From: Agapanthus africanus
Lineage: Eukaryota > Streptophyta > Magnoliopsida > Asparagales > Amaryllidaceae
Direction: 5' to 3'
Assembly (NCBI GenBank): GCA_030015575.1
Contig: CM057338.1
Location: 310,003,827-310,067,826 of the forward strand
DNA: 64,000 nt
The notes under the pieces are model-generated. The model was not told where the DNA came from and searched no databases. It saw only the letters and a program-made list of their open reading frames with translations. Below are positions 45,250 through 57,269 of the stretch, piece after piece; positions within the stretch are counted from its first letter, which is position 1; each line of letters opens with the position of its first letter. The translations under genes and the position numbers were made by a program.

Positions 45250-47290
45250 TGTTAGTGTATATGCCCTAGAGGCCATTACTGTATCATACTAGCTTGTATA
45301 TTACTTAATGGAAGCTTGGGATATTCACAGTTGTATATACAATCTTGCTCGAAATGGTAGTATGCTACTTGGTTTGTCTCTGCTTTAATATGTGCATGTG
45401 TTTCTTTTAGCATATTGCTGGTATACATATTAGTAGAGCCCTTAGGATCTTTGCTTGATTACCAGCGTTGTGATGGCGCTCGCACTCGTGGGAGCTGGGT
45501 AATCTATAAGCACATCCTTATACAGGTCCCTGGTCGTTGGACTATCGAGACAGGGCATCGATACTCCGGAGTAGACTAGCGTATGCGCTTCTCATCCCAG
45601 TGTGGGAGACGGTCTGTCCCACAGCCGTTAGTACGTCGTACTTGGGATAGTATGCGGGTGATCGTTAGGTTACGAGTACACTGGACAGGACTCGTTGGGA
45701 ACTGTTGGTTGGTAATATACCTATCGTCAGTTATCAGTTCCCAGGTGACATGAGTACAGCTTAGTCCGCTGACTTGACACTGTCACTTCGCCTCGAGTGT
45801 GTTCCCACTGCACTTTGATTACTACCCTACCACGGCTCAAAGGAGCTGTGCAAACAGGTAGTTTTTGGGTGCAGTCCCGAAGCACTTGGAGGCAGTGACG
45901 GTTAGACAGGATTCGTCTCTCCCGGTATTGGGGGTTGACATCGCGCTGTGTCTAGGAGAGCCATTACACGAGTAGTCCCTGGCCAGGGCAAGCGAGATAT
46001 ACTGGTAGGTTTCCAGTGTTATCTCAGGGTGTTCTGGGCTACACTCCGACACGACTTGTACCGCTATTAGGGGACTGACGTTCACCGCCCCCCTAGGCCC
46101 GCCATGCGATGTATCAGACGAACAGACCGGACTGTACGGAGACTGTCACATACAGGCTCAGTAGGAGTGCAGATGGGGTTCACCTCGTCAGTCTTCTTAT
46201 CGACATCTACCTGGGGACCGTTACGTACAGCTAGTGCCGCTTGCGGTCTGTGGTTAAACCCACTGCCAGCGTAGTGTCGAGTCTTTAGAGTCCCACACAG
46301 AGAGCTATTCGCCTTTAGGCAAAACGAGTAGAGGTCGCATGGTTTTGCGACAGGGTTCGTTCGCATCCGCGCACTTGTGCACGTTTGCTGTCCGGACAGT
46401 TTATACTAGCGGGCTTTGGTTTAAGCCGGATCCTAGTATATGGTTTGAGATTGGTTTTTCTCATTGTGTTCGTGTTCCTCGGATCACGAATGCGGGTGCG
46501 CATGCACAGTTGCTTGAGATTGGGGGAGAGGACCTTGTTTAGGGTTAATGACTATTGTCATTTTATTAACCCTATTGTTTTTGTGTGTATTATTGTTAAT
46601 TAATAATTAGCTTAATTATTGTGCATGGTTGTTGTTGTTGACACTTTGACTTTGTTGACTTGTTGACCAAGTTGACAATTTGACCATGATCATTTCATTT
46701 GGAAGATGCTCTTTGATTCTTGCAATTTGCATTAATAATGAAATGATAATGGTCACCTCTTGATTAAACCATGACAATTTTCTTGCTAATTGATTAATTA
46801 AAATAACTCACACATATTAGTGAGAATGGCTCACTATTATTCTCATTCTCTCATTTCTTTTCTCTCTCTTGCTCATCCTCTCCCTCAAGCTCTCTCCCTC
46901 TCATGTGTTGAGAAACAAAAAGCTTGAGAAAAACCCTCTCTTGATCTTCTCTACTCACTTCTAGGGTTCAAGTCTTAGCATTTCTTGCACTCTAGTTACT
47001 CCTAGCTTGGAGTTGAAGCTAAAGGTGGTGGCTTTCGGGTGGATCCTTCTTTGACGGGAGAAGACAAGCAAGGTGATCCTTTTCTACCATACCTAGGAGC
47101 AAGGAGAGAAGGACTAAAGACCAAAGGTATAACCTTTCTTCACTTAGCTACTTTGTAGTTAGGGTTAGCTAGTTTATGTTTAGCAAAGATCCTCACAAGC
47201 TTAGTCCATGTTGCCTAAGTCATAAAAATCCGTTTTTTATTATGTTTTCCGCCTCCCCGTAAGCACCGGGGTGGGCAACACGGACTTACA
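45250..47290 (+). repeat. A 3' LTR
   Basis: 2041 bp, identical to the 5' LTR apart from position 45760, and followed by the second ACTCC. Confidence 0.96.
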
Positions 47291-48758
47291 ACTCCGTGTC
47301 CAGTGAACGGAGTTTTTGTCATCTTTCCTTTGAGACAGGATTGACAAGTGGCATACGATTGATATTCGAACGGATTCAAATATCCTTCTGTATGTAACTT
47401 CGTCAACCTTCTCTCATTGATGTGACCTAGTCTACAATGCCATAAGAAAGTCTGATTTATTTCCGGAGACTTTCTTTTGTGTGTATTCTGGACATTGAAA
47501 ATCTGTGGTTGGTTTAATACGTATATACCATTGCTTAATGTACCTGACCCAATCAGAACTTGATTAAGGTGAATGTTTACAACATTACTTACAAACACAA
47601 ATTCATAACCTTCTTTGGAAGTCAAAGATACAGAAATGATATTACAAGTTGCGTTGGGTACAAAATAGCAATTACGCAAAACCAAAACGTGTCCATCTGA
47701 CAACCCCAGGTGATAGTCCCCCACGGCCTTAGCATCCATGCTAGCTCCGTTTGCAACTCTGAGGGTCATGTCACCTGCCTTCAAAACCCTACGGTTTCTC
47801 AATGCCTGCAAAGAATTACAGATATGAGATCCTGATCCGGTATCCAATACCCAGGAAATAGAGTTTATTGAAAGACAGTTTTCAATAACATACACACCTG
47901 AAGCTGAAGCCGCAACCTGCTTCAATTCCTGTGTCCTGGCTTTCCAAGCCCTGCAATCATTCTTCCAGTGTCCTTTCTTATGACAATAGAAGCATTCTTC
48001 TTTATCCACAAGCTGCCCCGCTTTCTTTGTTGCTTTTGCTTTTCCCTTCGTATCCACTTTACTAACACCGCCCCTCGGTTTGGCGGGGCTTTCTTCTTCT
48101 TTCCCTTGGCTTTCGCCTTGGACCTAGAAGAGGAAGATCCTCCTACAAACAAAGTGGATGTTTCCCTACCTTTCTGTAGGGTGCCCTCTGCACTCCTCAG
48201 CATGTTGAGGAGTTCTGAAAGTTCAACTTCTTTTTCTTGTAAGTTGAAGTTCAGGATAAACTGGGCGTAAGTGGAAGGAAGGGACTGGAGAATCAAGTCC
48301 GTATAGAGCTCATTCTCTAACGTGGTCCCAAGTTCCGCGAGCTCCTCAATGAAGCCAATCATCTTAAGCACGTGTTCCGCTACCGATGATCCGATGGCCA
48401 ACCTTGCCGAAAATAACTTCTTCGACACTTCGTATCTTGCGATACGAGACTGCTCTCCATACAGTTCTTTTGTATGGAGAAATATGGATTCATGGTCCAT
48501 ATTCTCGTGCCTCCTCTGATGTTCGTTGTCCATAGAGGCAAGTACGAGGCACTTGGCCTTCGCGCTATCAATCTCCCAAGTCTTACGGATTTCCTTATCC
48601 GCGACGCTGGAGGTGGGACCTGGGACAGGGGGAGCTTTGGTGGTAAGAAGATACCCCAGTTTGTCGTAAGTGATTGCCATCTTGACATTCCTGAGCCAAT
48701 CTTTGTAGTTTGGCCCTGTCAGTATGTTTTTATCTAGGAGTAACTTAAGTCCAGTCAT
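47291..48758 (-). pseudogene. B gag, protease and pre-integrase region (frameshifted)
   Basis: ATG at 48758 starts a Gag very close to that of A. The frame shifts at about 48090, where A has CCCCC and B has CCCC, within the basic linker before the zinc knuckle. The second open piece (from 48057) carries CFYCHKKGHWKNDC, the protease DTGSGSHIC and the HCRLGH pre-integrase motif, and ends at 47291 where A is inserted. Residues that appear after that point in the same frame are encoded by A's LTR. If B was ever active, the deletion came later; a helper would be needed otherwise. Confidence 0.9.
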
Positions 48759-49260
48759 GTCGATTGGTCGCTGCAATTAGGAGAGAGAAGAAACACTCAG
48801 CATGATGCTCTTGCAAGTTTAGAATGGTTTTTAATTTGTCTAAACAGGATGGCTCCCACTGTTTCTCGAATCCCTCCTCAAACCAAAAAGGAAGAATTAG
48901 TCAGGATCAATCTCACCGTACAATACTTGCTTAACCGTTCAGCCAGGCCAGTGTCGGTACTTCGAGGGAGGTTTTCCAACGCTTTCGCGAAGTTCCTTAA
49001 TTTAAGAACCTCTTTTCCTTGGGGGCGTAGCCCCGCTAACACCTTTCTAGACACCTACTAGGTTTATAGCATTGATCGTTAAGTGAGAAATTTCCCGAGG
49101 AGTAGCATATACTCACAGTAGGATCGGGATCCAAATATCATCGCGTGACGAAACTGAAGGAATCCTACCAGAATCATCACACTCCAAATGGTATGCAACA
49201 CTAGCAAGTTTCAGTTCTTTTGAAACTCCCGATGTGGATTTTTGCCCCATGCTCTTATGA

Positions 49261-49458
49261 CCTTGACTTTGGCCAACAAATCATAAGTCACATGTCAAGT
49301 TCTACCCGTCGTTCTCCAGGTTAATTTGAATACACCCGTACCTACCCTTGACTTTGGCCAACAAGGCAGTACGACTGTTCCAAACCAACGCATCTATCTA
49401 TGCTGCACATGAATACCCAATAGCTACCAATCACTATGCCTTGACTTTGGCCAACAAA
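49261..49458 (-). repeat. Triple interspersed leader repeat of B
   Basis: Copies at 49261-49280, 49346-49365 and 49439-49458. On the coding strand they read TTTGTTGGCCAAAGTCAAGG, with a variant in the middle copy. Spacings of 85 and 93 bp mirror A. Confidence 0.88.
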
Positions 49459-50604
49459 CACAGCTTGAATACTATTGACTATTCATGTGAAACGACGGAG
49501 GGCTACGAATGGTTTTGGCGAAACCGTGAACGTAGAGAACTTGATATAATCGATGGAACGAGATAGCTTTTAAAAGGAGTGGCTCAAACTCCGCATTTTA
49601 AAAGTTTGTTTTGAAAAGAACCGAGTGGTTTTTCGAAAGTGTTCCAACGACTATTACTTGGTTTATTTTCTTGCATTAGTTCTTTTAATGCGTGATATTC
49701 TTGCATTAGTTCTTTTAATGCGTCCCATCATTTAATCCTACCATTACAGAAAACAACCAAAATATGACGTACGCTTATGCCATTCGCATTCACCACGGGG
49801 CCCCGTCATTACCCGTTAGGTTACTTAACTAACGACAGAGCGGGGGCTGGGCTAGCGCGGCTGTAAAACATAAGCAACGTCTAAATAATATCATATATAG
49901 ATATATTGCAATGATAGACATTTCAGATCACAGATGAACACATTGGATATACTAGGAAGCTGCAATTCGTACGAGCCTGTAACGAAAAGCAGATTACACG
50001 GTCGCGGTGAATAGCCAATACCCCACCCAAGACCCCTACGGGTGCGGCAAACTACCCGCCAAGTACCCGAAGCGAAGCAACCTCCCTCAACCCCGTGAGT
50101 AGGCGACTCGGCACTTCAGCATACCCGGTAGTTTGTGCACCCCCTCCATGGGTCTATCCTAGGAGCAAAAACAGTAAAAAGAAATTATACAATGACGGCT
50201 ACAACCCCGACCCGGTTGTGCGGCCATACAAATAATTATTACATCAATTTACAAATTTACATGAGTTGAAAGAAAAGAAAACTCTCGTCTCACAACCCCC
50301 GGCTATTCACCCGCGACAATCCAATGAATTCATATACACATTCCAATAACATTACAGATCACAGATTTGTATAACCCCCACTAATCGACATATAGCGATT
50401 AGCAGACGTTCAATACAAATATCACATCACAGAAAAACCCGTCAGCTTAAGTCTTTTAGAAGTTCGATCAAAAATACGGATTTTCAGGCCCCAAACACAA
50501 AATTTTCGTTCTGGAAAATCTGGGCAGAAAATACATATTCCAAAAATCCCAAAATACCCCTATGAACAAACTGCAAAAATAAAACCCCACGACCGAGTCA
50601 ACTC

Positions 50605-50650
50605 GGCCGCGGTTCCGCGGCGGGAGCAAGCTCCCGCCGCGGAAACGCGG
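50605..50650 (-). repeat. GC-rich leader hairpin of B
   Basis: Arms of 22 bases (50605-50626 and 50629-50650) are complementary except at one position, with a two-base loop, and contain CCGCGGTTCCGCGGCGGG. This is the longest and most regular of the set and begins about 207 nt after the primer site. Confidence 0.93.
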
Positions 50651-50844
50651 CGCGTTGAACGATTCAGTGGGTCGAATTTTCGCAGTTTCTTCTAAAAACC
50701 CTGAGTCGATTTTTGGTATATCTCAAATAATTTTTTCAGCACTTTGAAAATCGACAGAAAGTTTGAATTTCGGGTTTATTTCGGGACTTTTTCTCCGATC
50801 GAATTTCTAGCTACTATGCTAACATGTTAGATAGAGTTTAACTA

Positions 50845-50857
50845 GTCTCTGATACCA
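50845..50857 (-). other. B primer binding site (tRNA-iMet type)
   Basis: The minus strand reads TGGTATCAGAGAC, one base from the LTR end. Confidence 0.93.
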
Positions 50858-50858
50858 C

Positions 50859-53013
50859 TGTAAGTCCATGCTACCTCTCCAGGTACTTTCGGGCATGCAG
50901 AATTTGGTGAAAAACAATTTTCTAGAGGTGGTAACATGGACTCAAAATCGGATCTTTGTTAAACATCTAACTAACAACCTAACTAGGAGTTGTTAACTAC
51001 TCGGTTAGGGGGTTATACCTTTCTTTCTTGATCTCCTTCGTCTTCAAGCCTCGATGGTTGTCCGAATCGGCTTCTCCCCGTCGTCTCCTTGCGCCGAAGA
51101 TAGATCCACCTGAAAGCTTCTACCTTTGACTCCTTCTTCGAACTTTGAAGAAACTAGTTCACTAGGTTTGCTAAACCTTGTGAACTAGAGTGAGTAGAGA
51201 AGAGTTTGTTTGGGATTTTATCTATGGTTCTTGGTTCTCAACTCATGAGACAAGTGAACCATAGACTCAAGAGAAGGAGAGCAAGAAGAGGAAGATGAGA
51301 GCTCAAGAACAAGAGAGAGAATGAGAATGATAGAATGAGAAAAGACTTTTCTCACTTGGCTCTCATAATCCAAAACCATCATCACAAAAAATAATAATCA
51401 AGTATTGTGTAAAATGGTTCAAGTCAAAATGGCTAAATCATTTCATGCACTCATTTCTCACAAGAGAAACAAGCAAGTAAAAAGTTTTTGCCATGAAATG
51501 ATAGCCATTGTCATCATGATGGTCAACTAGTGCAACCTAGTCAACCGGTCAACAAAGTCAACAAAGTCAACAAGTCAACAAAGTCAACCCCTCAACAACC
51601 ATGTCACCACAATATTTAATTAATATTATTGTTAATCATATATCATATTCTCATTAGGGTTGACCAAAAAGTCAATAGTCAACAGTCAACGGTCAACAAC
51701 CCTAATGAGAATCCTCTGCCTCTGTCTCTCCGTCAACTGTGCATACACACCCGCATCCGCGTTCCGAGGAACACGAATACATACTGGATAAATCCAATCC
51801 CAAAAGGTATACTAGGATCTGGCTTAAACCAAAGCCCGCTAGTGTAAACTTTCCGGACACTGTACGTGCACAAGTGCACGGATGTGACCGAACCCTGTCG
51901 CAAAACCATGCGACCTGTCGCAAAACCATGCGACCTCTACTCTTTTGCCTAAAGGCGAATAGCTTTCTGTGTGGGACTCTAAAGACTCGACACTACGCTG
52001 GCAGTGGGTTTAACCACAGACCGCAAGCGGCACTAACTGTGCGTAACGGTCCCCAGGTAGATGCCGACAAGAAGACTGACGAGGTGAAACCCATCTGAAC
52101 TCCTACTGAGCCTGAATGTGACAATCTCCGTACAGTCCGGTCTGTTCGTCTGATACATCGTATGGCGGGCCTAGGGGGAGGTAAAACGTCAGTCCCCTAA
52201 TAGCGGTACAAGTCGTGTCGGAGTGAAGCCCAATACACCCTGAGATAACACTAGAAGCCTACCAGTATATCCCGCTTGCCCTGGCCAGGGACTACTCGTG
52301 TAATGGCTCTCCTAGACACAGCGCGATGTCAACCCCCAATACCGGGAGAGAAGAATCCTGTCTAACGTCACTGCCTCCAAGTGCTTCGGGACTGCACCCA
52401 ACTCTACCTGTTTGCACGACTCCTTTGAGCCGTGGTAGGGTAGTAATCAAAATACAGTGGGAAGACACTCGAGGCGAAGTGATAGTGTCAAGTCAGCGGA
52501 CTAAGCTGTACTCATGTCACCTGGGAACTGATAACTGACGATAGGTATAATACCAACCGGTCAGTTCCCGACGAGTCCTGTCCAGTGTACTCGTAACCTA
52601 ACGAGCACCCGCATACTATCTCCAGTACGACGTACTAACGGCTGTGGGACAGACCGTCTCCCACACTGGGATGAGAAGCGCATGCGCTAGTCTACTCCGG
52701 AGTATCGATGCCCTGTCTCGATAGTCCTACGACTAGGGACCTGCATAAGGATATGCTTATAGATTACCCAGCCCCCACTAGTGTGACTGCCATCACAACG
52801 CTGGTAATCAAGCAAAGATCCTAAGGGCTCCACTAATGTGTATAGGTGATATACTAAAATAAACACAAGTACACATTGAAGTAGAAACAAACCAAGTAGC
52901 ATACTACTATTTTGAGCAAGATTGTATATACAAGGTGAATATCCCAAGCTTCCATTAAGTAATATACAAACTAGTATGATACAGTAATGGCCTCTAGGGC
53001 ATATACACTAACA
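50859..53013 (-). repeat. B 5' LTR
   Basis: 2155 bp, with TGTTAG start and TTACA end. It pairs with 32519-34666 with small length differences, including one extra short GTCAACAAA-type unit near 51555, and shares the doubled 20-bp unit (51895-51934). It is followed by CTTGT. Confidence 0.93.
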
Positions 53014-53017
53014 CTTG

Positions 53018-53954
53018 TCACGACCCGAAATATTAGCTCGTGACCAGCACTTAAATCATGCAACGTCTAGAGGCGTAACGTAATTCGAGTATGCTGAAAC
53101 CCAGAAATCTAAACCTTTTAAGAAAATAAAGGAGGTAAAGTTTTGAAATAAAGGTATAATAAAATCAAGTTTTCTTAATGCATAGAAAAGGAACATAAAA
53201 ATGCAAGTGAAATTTACTAGTTTGAAAATGTGTTTCGTCTTTTAAAAATTTGGGCAGCACCTCCTTTGTATATTTTGATCCAAAACCACAAATACATAAC
53301 AAGAATAATGACATCCCCAAGCGGGAGCTAGCTCTTCGCCAAACGGCAGATCACAACCACGCAAGACAGTATATGTAAGTATAGGACGCCCAACGGCGAA
53401 GTTCACCATAAAAAGATAAAGAAATAAGCAAGACATCAAACCACAGGTAGCGGAAACCCCTCGCTCTAAGTCTCGCAAACACAACCTCACTAAGTCTCAA
53501 TACTTATACAATTTACTAATTTTGATTGATGGAGTTGACTAGATTCAATATGAAATATAAATACAAGAGTGGGTACGATATAAATGCCCCACCTACCAAT
53601 GCAAAACACCCAAAAGAAGTTATGTGCCAGCGATGCCGCTACGGATCCATGCGGTCAACCTGCAAGAACTGTGGCACAACGGGGGTGAGTTGCCAACTCG
53701 TGAGTAGAAAAACATCTACAAATAGAAATCGAATAAACAATGACTCCTAGATCAACTATATCATAAAGGTAATACTATGATAACTAGGGTGACCGGGTCA
53801 TCATATGTGCCAACAATGTTAACAATACCTATATGTATGCGGATATAATCCAACAATATAATCAATGTATGTATGCATGTGGATCTTTTCCAACCATATA
53901 ATCAATATCTGTATGCACGTAAATATCATAAAAGAGTGTGCATGAAAGTATGAG
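53018..53954 (-). other. D, left segment without genes
   Basis: AT-rich. It contains a short Cys-containing frame near 53526-53750 with no match to a family I know, and ends at the ATGAG target duplication of E. Confidence 0.5.
53950..53954. repeat. Target site duplication ATGAG of E (left copy)
   Basis: ATGAG here and at 57270-57274. Confidence 0.85.
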
Positions 53955-56900
53955 TGTAACAACCGAGTCCAATTCTATAAATTTCAGTTATCGTATGTAG
54001 GGTATGCGGTATTTATTTCATTGTCTTGCTTGCCTGTTGCTAGTTATAAATTTATCCCGACAATTCAAATTCTGCATATAACAATTTAAGTCATCTAAAA
54101 TAAATTAAAAATACTTGTCATGGCCTGCTCGACACCCCTAACCCCATGGTAGCATCCTTGCATCGTGTTCTCGTCCCGTTCAGTGAAACGGACATATTTG
54201 GATGGCTACGCGCACGTGCGTGAGTCCGTTCTCGGGGGTATGCTTTTTAATTATAAAATCCTTCTTTTTAAATTTTGGAGCTTGGAAATAATTTTTATAT
54301 TCCAAATTCAAATTTTTGGACTCGACCCGGGCGCAATTCTGAAATATTTTGCATTTCTGCCGAATCCTATTTTTTCTAATTTCTAAATCCGCCAGAAAGT
54401 ATTTTTCAATTTTAAATCCCTTTAGAAAATTTTTCCTAACTAATTTTAAACCCAGCCAAATCTTTTCCACCATCACGAGGCACTTTTCCCCGGGCCCCAC
54501 AATTCTTGGCTTCTCCTTTTCACCAATCAGAAAATCTTTACTGTTAACCACATATATTTTTCCTCAACAAAGCACTACGAATCTGCAAAACTCAAACCTA
54601 TTAAAACTTTCCTCTCTCTCCTTTGGGACCCACTTCCTCAACCAATCAACATCTTCTTTTCTCGCGCCAGGGCCCACACAAATCCCTCAGCCTTTCCTTT
54701 CTCCTTCTCTCTCCTCTCCACGAGCACTATCTCTCTCTCCCCCCCCTTCTCTCTCCTCTCGCTCCTTTCTCTCTCTGCTCGCGATCACTGTGCATTCCTC
54801 GATTCTCGTCACCCCCGCGGAGATCTCGTCACCTTCCTCCTGTTTTTTCTTCTTCTTCTGTTAAACCCATGCACCCATCGCCACGAGAAGCACCAGAGAA
54901 AACCCTAACCCTACTCCTCTACCTCCTCCTCCCTCGACCTCGCTGCTCATCCTTCTTCACCGTCTCCTTCCTCGACCTCATCTCTTTCCTCTCATCTGCT
55001 TCTCTCCAAACCCAGAAAACTTTTCACCAAACCCCAGTGGCCTAAACCCTAACTCCTCGACCCAACTCACCGACGGTCACCACCTCTTTCTTATCTTCCT
55101 CTCCTCCTCCTCCTCATCGTCATCTTCTTTTCTTCTCCTCTATTCCAAGCACCTGCAGAACCACCCTGCACTCAACACCCGAGAAGACCCTACAACCATA
55201 ACTCTTCTTCACCGATCTCGCCGGCGACCCTTGCCGACGACTACCCACCTTGGCTAGCACAGCCGTCTCCCAATCCCCGTAAGCAACCTTCTTCTTCTTC
55301 TTCTTTTTCTTCTTCTTCTTTTCCTTCTTCTTCTCCCATTCTCGGCTGTTTTCTTTAACCGCCGGTGGTTCTCTGCAGGTCGTACACCGGAGCTCCGTCG
55401 ACGTGGTCGACGATTACAACCCCTCTACAGATCATCGTGAGCACCCTCTTCTCCATCCTCCTTCCTTTCTTTCTTCTTAATTCTTCTTTTCTCTTTTCAT
55501 GCACTCTTGAATATTTTGTATTCACTGTTGTTGTGTTTGGCCGGAATCCGACCGTGCCGGCGACGTTTCCCGACGATCCAGCGAGGAACCCTGACCCGTG
55601 TGGCTCCACTGTTCGCCGTTTGGGTTCTTTCCATGCACCTTGCGCGCGTCGTGATATTTTCCCCGCCGACGCGTAACGTTCCGTTTTCCGTTTCGCGACC
55701 CGTCGAGGCAAGTGAAACTTGCTACATGCTATAATAAACTATTCATATGCTAAATTACTTATTTCCTGTTAAATCTCTAGTTAAAATTGAAAGAAATGGA
55801 TTTCAAGTTAACCGTGTAAAGTTCCGTTATACATTTCATGATTCCAAACGTGAAACTTAATCTTGCATCTAATTATTTACATCTACAATCACCTGTACAT
55901 GATAGATTACATTTGTTTATTGCTATGATACCCCTTTTCCAGTTTTAGCCTATTAGACATCCATGTGCAACTTTAACCGGTCTAATTACAACTGCATTCA
56001 TTAAACAGGTTATACATGTCGTCGCATCCATGGATCACTCAAAATCTATTAACCTGTTTTCAGCATTTACATCTATCATACTGTATTCACATTATGCTGA
56101 CACTGAAACATAATTGATGACTGTACAGCTAAATAAATAAGATCTGCTTAATTGCTTAACTCATTGCTTAGATCATGTTGTTGATAACCATGCTTGATTA
56201 GTATAATCCTGATTATGCTAGCTGTTTATGAGCACCCACATGTTATCTTTTACACCCTGGCATGACTTGCTACACATATTACCTGACCCGACATGGTACC
56301 GTACACTACTTGACTTGACCTGATGTACCATGACTTGACCCGTTACTTGATCTCGTGTCTAATGCCAACAAACCTGACATGTAGTCCTCACGGACCGTCC
56401 CTGATGTCTATCCAGACAAATCTGCTCTTACCTGATCCTGTGTTGGCATTAGTTCTTGATTACTGAATACCTGACTTGAACACTTATAACTTGGGGGTAT
56501 GGGGAAATCAAAGGTGAAACCTGACTTGTAACTCAACAGTTCGATACCTGTTCTGATCAGTCTTACGGGCTAAGCCAGCCCCGGAGTGATGATGCTGACA
56601 TCACTCGTCTGTACGTGCTACCTTTTACTGCCTAGAGGCACGTCTCGGTTTCAGCCCGAGAGTCTGTAGACCGTGGTCCCGGGCATGCACGGGATACGAT
56701 TGAGTTACATCGATGATTCATCAATTTGATTTCAAAGACTTTAGAGTAGAAAACCAATAGAACAGTTTAGCTTACTCACTGTACACTACCCTGCACTCCC
56801 TGACTTATATTACTGTTACCCCTGCTTTTCATTCATGTTTATATTTGCATTGCCTGTTACTCTGTTCATGTTTTATTACTTGATGACATGACGCGCTGAC

Positions 56901-57269
56901 GTCTGGGTTTTGCATGGCCCAGATTCCGTACCTTTGCTGCAGTCCGAGCCGGAGTACTTCAGCCAGCAGGCTGAGCTGTGAGTTTCAGTAGTAGCTAGTT
57001 CAGTTATTTTCTGCAGTTTATTCCTGATGTGAGCCCGCATTATGGGACATACATTCCAGTTATTTTGTATTGGATCTTTTGCTTCCGCACTTTTATTATT
57101 CTTGACTCACGTTATCTTCGCTTATGGACATGTTTTAGATAGTGTTATTTTGTTCTTGATATCTCTACAGCCGTAATGTGACCGTGGATGGATACTTCCT
57201 ACCCACAGGTAGCATGGTTGGCTATGTCACGTGCCCAATTTAGCGTACTCTGGAAAGCGGGGCGTGAAA
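53955..57269 (+). mobile_element. Element E: solo LTR, Ty3/gypsy type
   Basis: 3315 bp, beginning TGTAACAACCGAGTCC and ending TACTCTGGAAAGCGGGGCG then TGAAA, where TGACA would be usual. It is flanked by ATGAG. There is no primer site or internal domain, so it is most simply one LTR left by recombination between the two LTRs of a full element. It holds long CT-rich tracts (about 54675-54880) and a CTT-rich stretch (about 55287-55335). Open frames over these tracts are compositional. LTR size and termini resemble Tekay/Del-type elements, but the lineage is a guess. Confidence 0.75.

Larger units (their letters stand above)
37168..47290 (+). mobile_element. Element A: intact Angela-like Ty1/copia retrotransposon
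   Basis: 10,123 bp with two 2041-bp LTRs, TGTTAG...TTACA ends, tRNA-iMet primer site, 2 kb leader, uninterrupted Gag-Pol, a purine tract GTGGGAGAT and an ACTCC target duplication. The LTRs correspond at a constant offset of 8082 and I see one substitution (G at 37678, C at 45760). Every cis and coding component expected of an autonomous copia element is present, so this is the best candidate for an active element in the window and the youngest insertion. It sits inside the integrase of its relative B, in opposite orientation. Confidence 0.96.
48759..50844 (-). other. B untranslated leader
   Basis: About 2.09 kb, colinear with the A leader, including the pyrimidine tract next to gag, the ACCGACACTGG block (about 48945-48960), the triple repeat and the GC hairpin. 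There is a short direct duplication of TTCTTGCATTAGTTCTTTTA near 49668-49723. No coding region is supported. Confidence 0.75.
32519..53013 (-). mobile_element. Element B: Angela-like Ty1/copia element, interrupted by A
   Basis: On the minus strand: 5' LTR (53013-50859), primer site, leader, gag-protease (48758-47291), insertion of A, then integrase-RT-RNase H (37167-34681), and 3' LTR (34666-32519). It is flanked by CTTGT. The coding region is close to that of A and open over long stretches; visible defects are a one-base deletion in a C run after gag and the insertion of A. The LTR pair differs by roughly 2 % by eye, so B is older than A and, by LTR divergence, also older than F. Confidence 0.92.

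Noticed and set aside
53526-53750. Frame with CxxC-like pairs (MCQRCRYG...CKNCG) as a small zinc protein.
   Set aside because: 75 codons in noncoding D sequence, no recognisable family, no supporting context.
54349-55045. Ser/Pro/Leu-rich open frames of 140-171 codons resembling a signal-like protein.
   Set aside because: They lie in CT-rich LTR sequence of E and owe their openness to composition; overlapping frames are equally open.
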